A stretch of DNA of 64,000 bases from Chryseobacterium taklimakanense (GTDB lineage Bacteria > Bacteroidota > Bacteroidia > Flavobacteriales > Weeksellaceae): assembly GCF_900187185.1 (NCBI RefSeq), contig NZ_LT906465.1, positions 496,001 to 560,000 of the forward strand, in the 5' to 3' direction. The number at the start of each line of letters is the position of its first letter. The first letter of the stretch is position 1. Of the stretch, positions 60,559-64,000 are shown piece after piece. Both the position numbers and the translations under genes were made by a program. The notes below the pieces were generated by a model that was given only the letters and a program-made list of their open reading frames with translations, was not told the DNA's origin and ran no database searches.

Positions 60559-61410
60559 ATGGACACCAATAAAGATAAAGCGGGCAATACCGCCAACGAC
60601 AAAACCACCAAAACAGGGACGGCAGCCAGTACCGTAAGCGGAAAATCTCTGGCCAATTCGTCTGCTGAAAGCGCATCAGACAACGACAACAATAATATGA
60701 AAAAAGAGACTTCCTCCACTGCCAAGAAAACAGGAAGTGACCAGTCTTCAGATTCGGATAGGGAAAGTAATACAGCATCCCAATCACAGAAACCTTCCGA
60801 AACCGAAAAAGACGGTCCACTGTTCAAATTTTTCACAGATTCGCTGAAGGATATTTATTTCGCAGAAAAACATATTCTTGAAGCCTTGCCTAAAATGCAG
60901 AAAGCCGCCACCACTTCGGAACTGCAGGAGGCTTTTGAAGACCACTACCTCCAAACACAGAAACAGGTCTCGCGTCTTGAGAAAGTGTTTAAATTAATCG
61001 GGGAAGAGGCCGAAGGCAAAAAATGCGAAGCCATTATCGGCATCGTGAAAGAGGGCGAAACCTGCATCAAAGATACCGAAGAAGGCAGCATGACCAGAGA
61101 TGCCGGCCTCATCATTGCCGCACAAAAAGTAGAGCATTATGAAATCGCGTCGTATGGCGGGCTGGCGGCCCTGGCCGAAACACTTGGCCTTTATGATGCC
61201 TCTGACCTGCTGCACACCACACTTGAAGAAGAGGAGCAAACCGATATTGACCTAACCGATATTGCGGAGAGCTTCATCAATTTTGCCGCTAAACAGGATG
61301 ATGAAGATGATGACGATTATGATGATGAGGATTATGAGGACGAAGATTACGATGAAGAGGATGGTTATGAAAACCATGGCTATAACCGGGGCAGAACTTC
61401 ATACCGTTAA
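60559..61410 (+). CDS. YciE-like ferritin-fold protein (DUF892) with disordered N- and C-terminal tails
   Basis: 283 residues. Residues 1-85 are disordered (Ser, Thr, Lys, Asn). Residues 88-245 form the DUF892 four-helix bundle: LFKFFTDSLKDIYFAEKHILEALPKMQKAATTSELQEAFEDHYLQTQKQVSRLEKVF, AQKVEHYEIASYGGLAALAETLG and HTTLEEEEQTDIDLTDIAESF; Glu and His at the metal positions of ferritin-like proteins are visible. Residues 246-283 are an Asp/Tyr/Glu tail (DDEDDDDYDDEDYEDEDYDE) like the Asp/Tyr block of the upstream protein. DUF892 proteins are stress-induced in enterobacteria. Both tails are unusual additions to the family's ~165 residues. Confidence 0.85.
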   Translation: MDTNKDKAGNTANDKTTKTGTAASTVSGKSLANSSAESASDNDNNNMKKETSSTAKKTGSDQSSDSDRESNTASQSQKPSETEKDGPLFKFFTDSLKDIYFAEKHILEALPKMQKAATTSELQEAFEDHYLQTQKQVSRLEKVFKLIGEEAEGKKCEAIIGIVKEGETCIKDTEEGSMTRDAGLIIAAQKVEHYEIASYGGLAALAETLGLYDASDLLHTTLEEEEQTDIDLTDIAESFINFAAKQDDEDDDDYDDEDYEDEDYDEEDGYENHGYNRGRTSYR

Positions 61411-61424
61411 TCAGAATTGATATG

Positions 61425-61457
61425 GAAGGTGGCTTGCTAAAAGCCGCCTTCTTTTTT
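61425..61457 (+). terminator. Terminator of the YciE-like gene
   Basis: GAAGGTGGCTT and AAGCCGCCTTC pair with one G-T change around a five-base loop and are followed by TTTTTT. Confidence 0.9.
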
Positions 61458-61539
61458 AGCCAAACCAATATTCTGGCACAAACAACCACCCTGAAGTGTT
61501 GGATCAATCATTTTTCATCCTGTCAACAGTCAGTTAGAT

Positions 61540-62043
61540 TTATATCCGTTTATTCAGCAGTTCCTTTATTATTTTTTCGACGTAGACCGACTGGTTAGCG
61601 CTGAGAGATTTTTGGGGATCACCTAAGATCCTTTTGGAAAGGATAACTTTGGAGTTTTTGGAAAACGCAATATAAGCAAAACAGCTGCAGATATTTTCTT
61701 CAGGCACGGGCTGTGCATAGCCGGTAATGGCGACACCAAGTTCAGCATTGAATTTTTGTGCTATTTCCAGAGCCATTTTCTCAGCAATGTCTTTTGACAC
61801 TGCGTTGTTTTGAACTGCGAAGATGGGGTTAACATTGAGCTGCTTGGCTTTCTGCCCGATATTGTAAACCGTCATCCCACCCTGAAAAAAAGACATCGAT
61901 TCTTCCGCCTGCGAGAGAACATTCTGCAGGAGCCCGGCAGTACAGCTCTCCGCCACCGCAATGGTAAGTTTCTGTGTCCTGAGGGTGCTTTACAGCCGGT
62001 CCAGAAGTTTCCTGTCCGGAGTTTTGATTTGGGTAGAGCTCAT
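61540..62043 (-). pseudogene. CinA-family (PncC-like) amidohydrolase gene with in-frame stop
   Basis: From the ATG at 62041-62043 the frame reads MSSTQIKTPDRKLLDRL, meets TAA at 61990-61992, and continues in the same frame STLRTQKLTIAVAESCTAGL to the end at 61540. AESCTAGLLQ, YNIGQKAKQLNV and GVAITGYAQPVPEENICSCFAYIAF are the CinA C-terminal (nicotinamide-nucleotide amidohydrolase) motifs. The stop could arise from TTA (Leu) by one change. Restarting at the GTG at 61954-61956 would lose the first beta strand. So the gene is a pseudogene, is read through, or carries a sequencing error. Confidence 0.75.
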
Positions 62044-62136
62044 CAGTTTATACAATTTTAAAAAATAATTACATAAGGTTAACGGTATGGCTGTTACCCG
62101 AATGTGTGTTTGTAATTTTAACAAAAACAGTTCCAA

Positions 62137-63642
62137 ATGAACCGCGACGGAAACCATAAAAGTTTTTGGCAAGATGCCCAAAAAGAACACCACAACGCCA
62201 AACCTACCGTAAATGATTTTGAAACCATCATTGTTGGCGCAGGAATTACGGGAATATCACTGGCCATCGAACTGCAGAGGCGCGGCCAGAAATGCCTTGT
62301 ACTGGAGAAAAATACCATTGGTTTCGGCACCACCGGCGGCACGACAGCCTTTATCAATAATTTTTTTGATGAATCGTACGACAGCCTCATCAGTAAATTC
62401 GGTGAAGACAAAGCGCAGACGGTTGCCGACCATGCGCTCAAAACCGTATCAATTATCAAAAACAATATTGAAAGGTACGGCATAGACTGTGATTTTGAGG
62501 AAAGCAGTTTTTACCTTTTCAGTGCCGAAAAAAAGCAGGACAAACCACTTGAAAAGATCCTCGAAGCCCATGATAAACTGAACGTCGAAACTTCTTCGAC
62601 AGAAGAATTCCCTTTTGACCTCATTCCGCGAAAAGTGATTGAGATCAAAGGCCAGGCGCAGTTTCATCCCCTGAAATACATCACTGCACTTTCCGACCGG
62701 TTCGAGGCTAACGGCGGCCTTCTGCTCACCGGTACTTTTGTAAAAGGCTACGAACGGATGAATGACACCCTGAAAATTGAAACCGATGACGGTGAAATAT
62801 TTACTGCAAAGCACCTGGTTTGGGCGACCCATATCCCGCCCGGGAACAACCGCTTCAACCTGCTATTAGCGCCTTACCGCAGTTATGCCCTGGCAGCGAA
62901 GATCAGTTACAAGCCGGAAGGTTTCCCACAGGCAGCCGATATTTACGATGCGTACCACTATTTCCGCTACGATAAAAAGGATGGCGAATACTTCCTCATC
63001 GTCGGTGGTTTTGATCATAAAACTGGTCATGAAGCTGATTCTGAGCAGCCTTTCGCTGACCTCGTACAGTATACCAAAAACCATTTTAACATCAACGAAA
63101 TCAGTGAACAGTGGTCTTCTCAATATTACGTTCCCGCGGACGGACTGCCCTATATCGGGAAAATGCCGGGCGAAGAACACGTATACATTGCCACCGGCTA
63201 TAACGGCAACGGCATCACGTGGGGTACGCTCGCTTCTCATGTCCTGGCGGATTTAATTCAGAATAAAGACAATGAACTGGCTGATATTGTTTCGCCGTCT
63301 CGAATTGAAATCAAAGCGAGCGCCGCCAGTGCTTTGAAGGAAAACTCGGACGCGGTTTTCCAACTGGTGAAAGACCAGCTTCTTGCCGGAAAATCAGCAG
63401 AACTGAATGAAATTGCCAACGGCGAAGGGAAAGTGATTGAATTTAAAGGCAAAAAAGTAGCCGCTTACAGGAACGATGAAGGAAATATTTCTTTCCTCTC
63501 GGCGGTTTGCCCGCATATGGGCTGTACCGTCAAATTCAACACCGCGGAGAAGTCATGGGACTGCCCGTGCCACGGCTCCCGTTTCGACCTGGAGGGAAAT
63601 GTGCTCAACATTCCCGCAACCACCGGACTGGATAAAATTTAA
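62137..63642 (+). CDS. FAD-dependent oxidoreductase fused to a Rieske [2Fe-2S] domain
   Basis: 501 residues. The FAD domain (DAO family) starts FETIIVGAGITGISLAIELQRRGQKCLVLEKNTIGFGTTGGTTAF at residue 28 and runs to about residue 390 (VYIATGYNGNGITWGTLASHVLADLI). The last 90 residues are a Rieske domain with the cluster ligands in AVCPHMGCTVKF (Cys, His) and WDCPCHGSRFD (Cys, His). No signal peptide is seen, so it is probably cytosolic. Similar fusions occur in many bacteria near stress genes; the substrate is unknown. A small beta protein follows after 15 bp. Confidence 0.92.
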   Translation: MNRDGNHKSFWQDAQKEHHNAKPTVNDFETIIVGAGITGISLAIELQRRGQKCLVLEKNTIGFGTTGGTTAFINNFFDESYDSLISKFGEDKAQTVADHALKTVSIIKNNIERYGIDCDFEESSFYLFSAEKKQDKPLEKILEAHDKLNVETSSTEEFPFDLIPRKVIEIKGQAQFHPLKYITALSDRFEANGGLLLTGTFVKGYERMNDTLKIETDDGEIFTAKHLVWATHIPPGNNRFNLLLAPYRSYALAAKISYKPEGFPQAADIYDAYHYFRYDKKDGEYFLIVGGFDHKTGHEADSEQPFADLVQYTKNHFNINEISEQWSSQYYVPADGLPYIGKMPGEEHVYIATGYNGNGITWGTLASHVLADLIQNKDNELADIVSPSRIEIKASAASALKENSDAVFQLVKDQLLAGKSAELNEIANGEGKVIEFKGKKVAAYRNDEGNISFLSAVCPHMGCTVKFNTAEKSWDCPCHGSRFDLEGNVLNIPATTGLDKI

Positions 63643-63657
63643 ATCATAAACAATATT

Positions 63658-63888
63658 ATGGAAAATTCAGAAATCAAAAGCCCGCGCGGCATGGCCACCA
63701 CCATTCCGGGCGAAACCACCACGATTACCCACAACCTGGACACCACGGATATTATCGTAGCACTTTATAACGTCGCTACCGGCAATGAGCTGAACAGCGG
63801 GATAACGGTTGTGGATGAAAATACGGTAACCATTTCCACTGCCAGCGGCGCACCGGAAAAAATCCGTGTCGTCATCATGGGCTTCTAA
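63658..63888 (+). CDS. Small beta-strand protein of unknown function
   Basis: 76 residues. The pattern GETTTITHNLDTTDIIVALYNVATGNELNSGITVVDENTVTISTASGAPEKIRVVIMGF (no signal peptide) resembles small C-terminal beta modules of phage tail and surface proteins, with HNL..TDIIV.LY and a final RVVIMGF. As a free-standing cytosolic protein its role is unknown. It is 15 bp after the FAD-Rieske gene and 11 bp before the next ATG, so the three are probably one unit. Confidence 0.6.
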   Translation: MENSEIKSPRGMATTIPGETTTITHNLDTTDIIVALYNVATGNELNSGITVVDENTVTISTASGAPEKIRVVIMGF

Positions 63889-63899
63889 AATTTATTATA

Positions 63900-64000
63900 A
63901 TGAAAGAATATAAAATGCAGGGCACGCCACCAGCTCACATTCCAGTAAAAACTGATTCACCCATATTACTGGAAGGCATCCACAGCAAAGAGCCAGAACC
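63900..64000 (+). CDS. Start of a further gene in the unit (partial)
   Basis: An ATG at 63900, 11 bp after the preceding stop, opens a frame to the window edge (MKEYKMQGTPPAHIPVKTDS then PILLEGIHSKEPEP). Pro- and Lys-rich, no recognisable domain in 33 residues. Cut by the window. Confidence 0.45.
   Translation, partial: MKEYKMQGTPPAHIPVKTDSPILLEGIHSKEPE

Overview
The window is chromosomal DNA of a flavobacterium, most likely a Weeksellaceae member of the Chryseobacterium/Kaistella type. The DNA is AT-rich. Many genes are preceded by the Bacteroidetes promoter element TAnnTTTG. The gene families are typical of the phylum: GLPGLI protein with a TonB-type receptor, DUF2723, DUF4199, DUF2807, DUF4920, a short F1 epsilon subunit, and a menaquinone pathway. 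No species can be named from sequence reading alone.

1-37 kb is ordinary core genome. It holds a DUF2723 membrane protein cut by the window edge; a PLP-enzyme pair that looks like the first two steps of sulfonolipid (capnine) synthesis; atpD-atpC; ribF; a three-gene operon of small secreted protein, GLPGLI protein and TonB-type receptor; glutathione peroxidase and a LolA-like protein; aminotransferase-kdsB; phosphohexomutase; a GT2/DUF4199 envelope group; the SRP RNA; menA-menB; an amino-acid permease; a TerC protein and an XRE regulator that share operator-like sites; a 3-oxoacid CoA-transferase whose two subunit genes are separated by an S23-type four-helix-bundle gene; rplS; and two peptidases (M24, M28).

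38.6-57.8 kb is the accessory region and the main discovery. It reads as an integron-like gene-cassette array without an intact integrase. Sixteen cargo genes (two of them broken) all lie on the minus strand. They include an EmrE/Qac-like SMR transporter, DoxX, Crp, AraC and VOC proteins, a double antibiotic-biosynthesis-monooxygenase protein, a TfoX C-terminal-domain gene, an alpha/beta hydrolase, a lipoprotein and small membrane proteins. They are separated by imperfect palindromes (about 55 to 190 bp) that resemble attC sites. The two ends of several cassettes are complementary to each other over 8-13 bases, as expected when a circular cassette forms one attC site. Seven copies or fragments of a ~387-bp MITE-like repeat with GTTGCACAAC termini sit on the array; the six with a preserved left end lie at the same position, directly after an attC-like palindrome. 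A separate repeated unit carrying a truncated tyrosine recombinase, bounded by inverted ends that match the cassette cores, appears once with its gene fragment, once internally deleted at the array edge, and three times as a solo right end. Four insertion sequences (IS3, IS110 fragment, IS30, IS982) have landed in the array. The IS3 has a 3-bp target duplication and an empty site elsewhere in the window; the IS982 element splits an AraC gene that can be rebuilt exactly.

57.9-64 kb returns to single-copy genes: exonuclease III, a long gene-free stretch, a two-gene group encoding an Asp/Tyr-rich plus Ser/Gly/Arg-rich disordered protein and a YciE-like ferritin-fold protein with an acidic Asp/Tyr tail, a CinA-family gene with an in-frame stop, and an FAD oxidoreductase fused to a Rieske domain followed by small proteins.

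All identifications come from reading the sequence; no database search was run. Domain names are from knowledge of the families, and roles in pathways are inference where stated.
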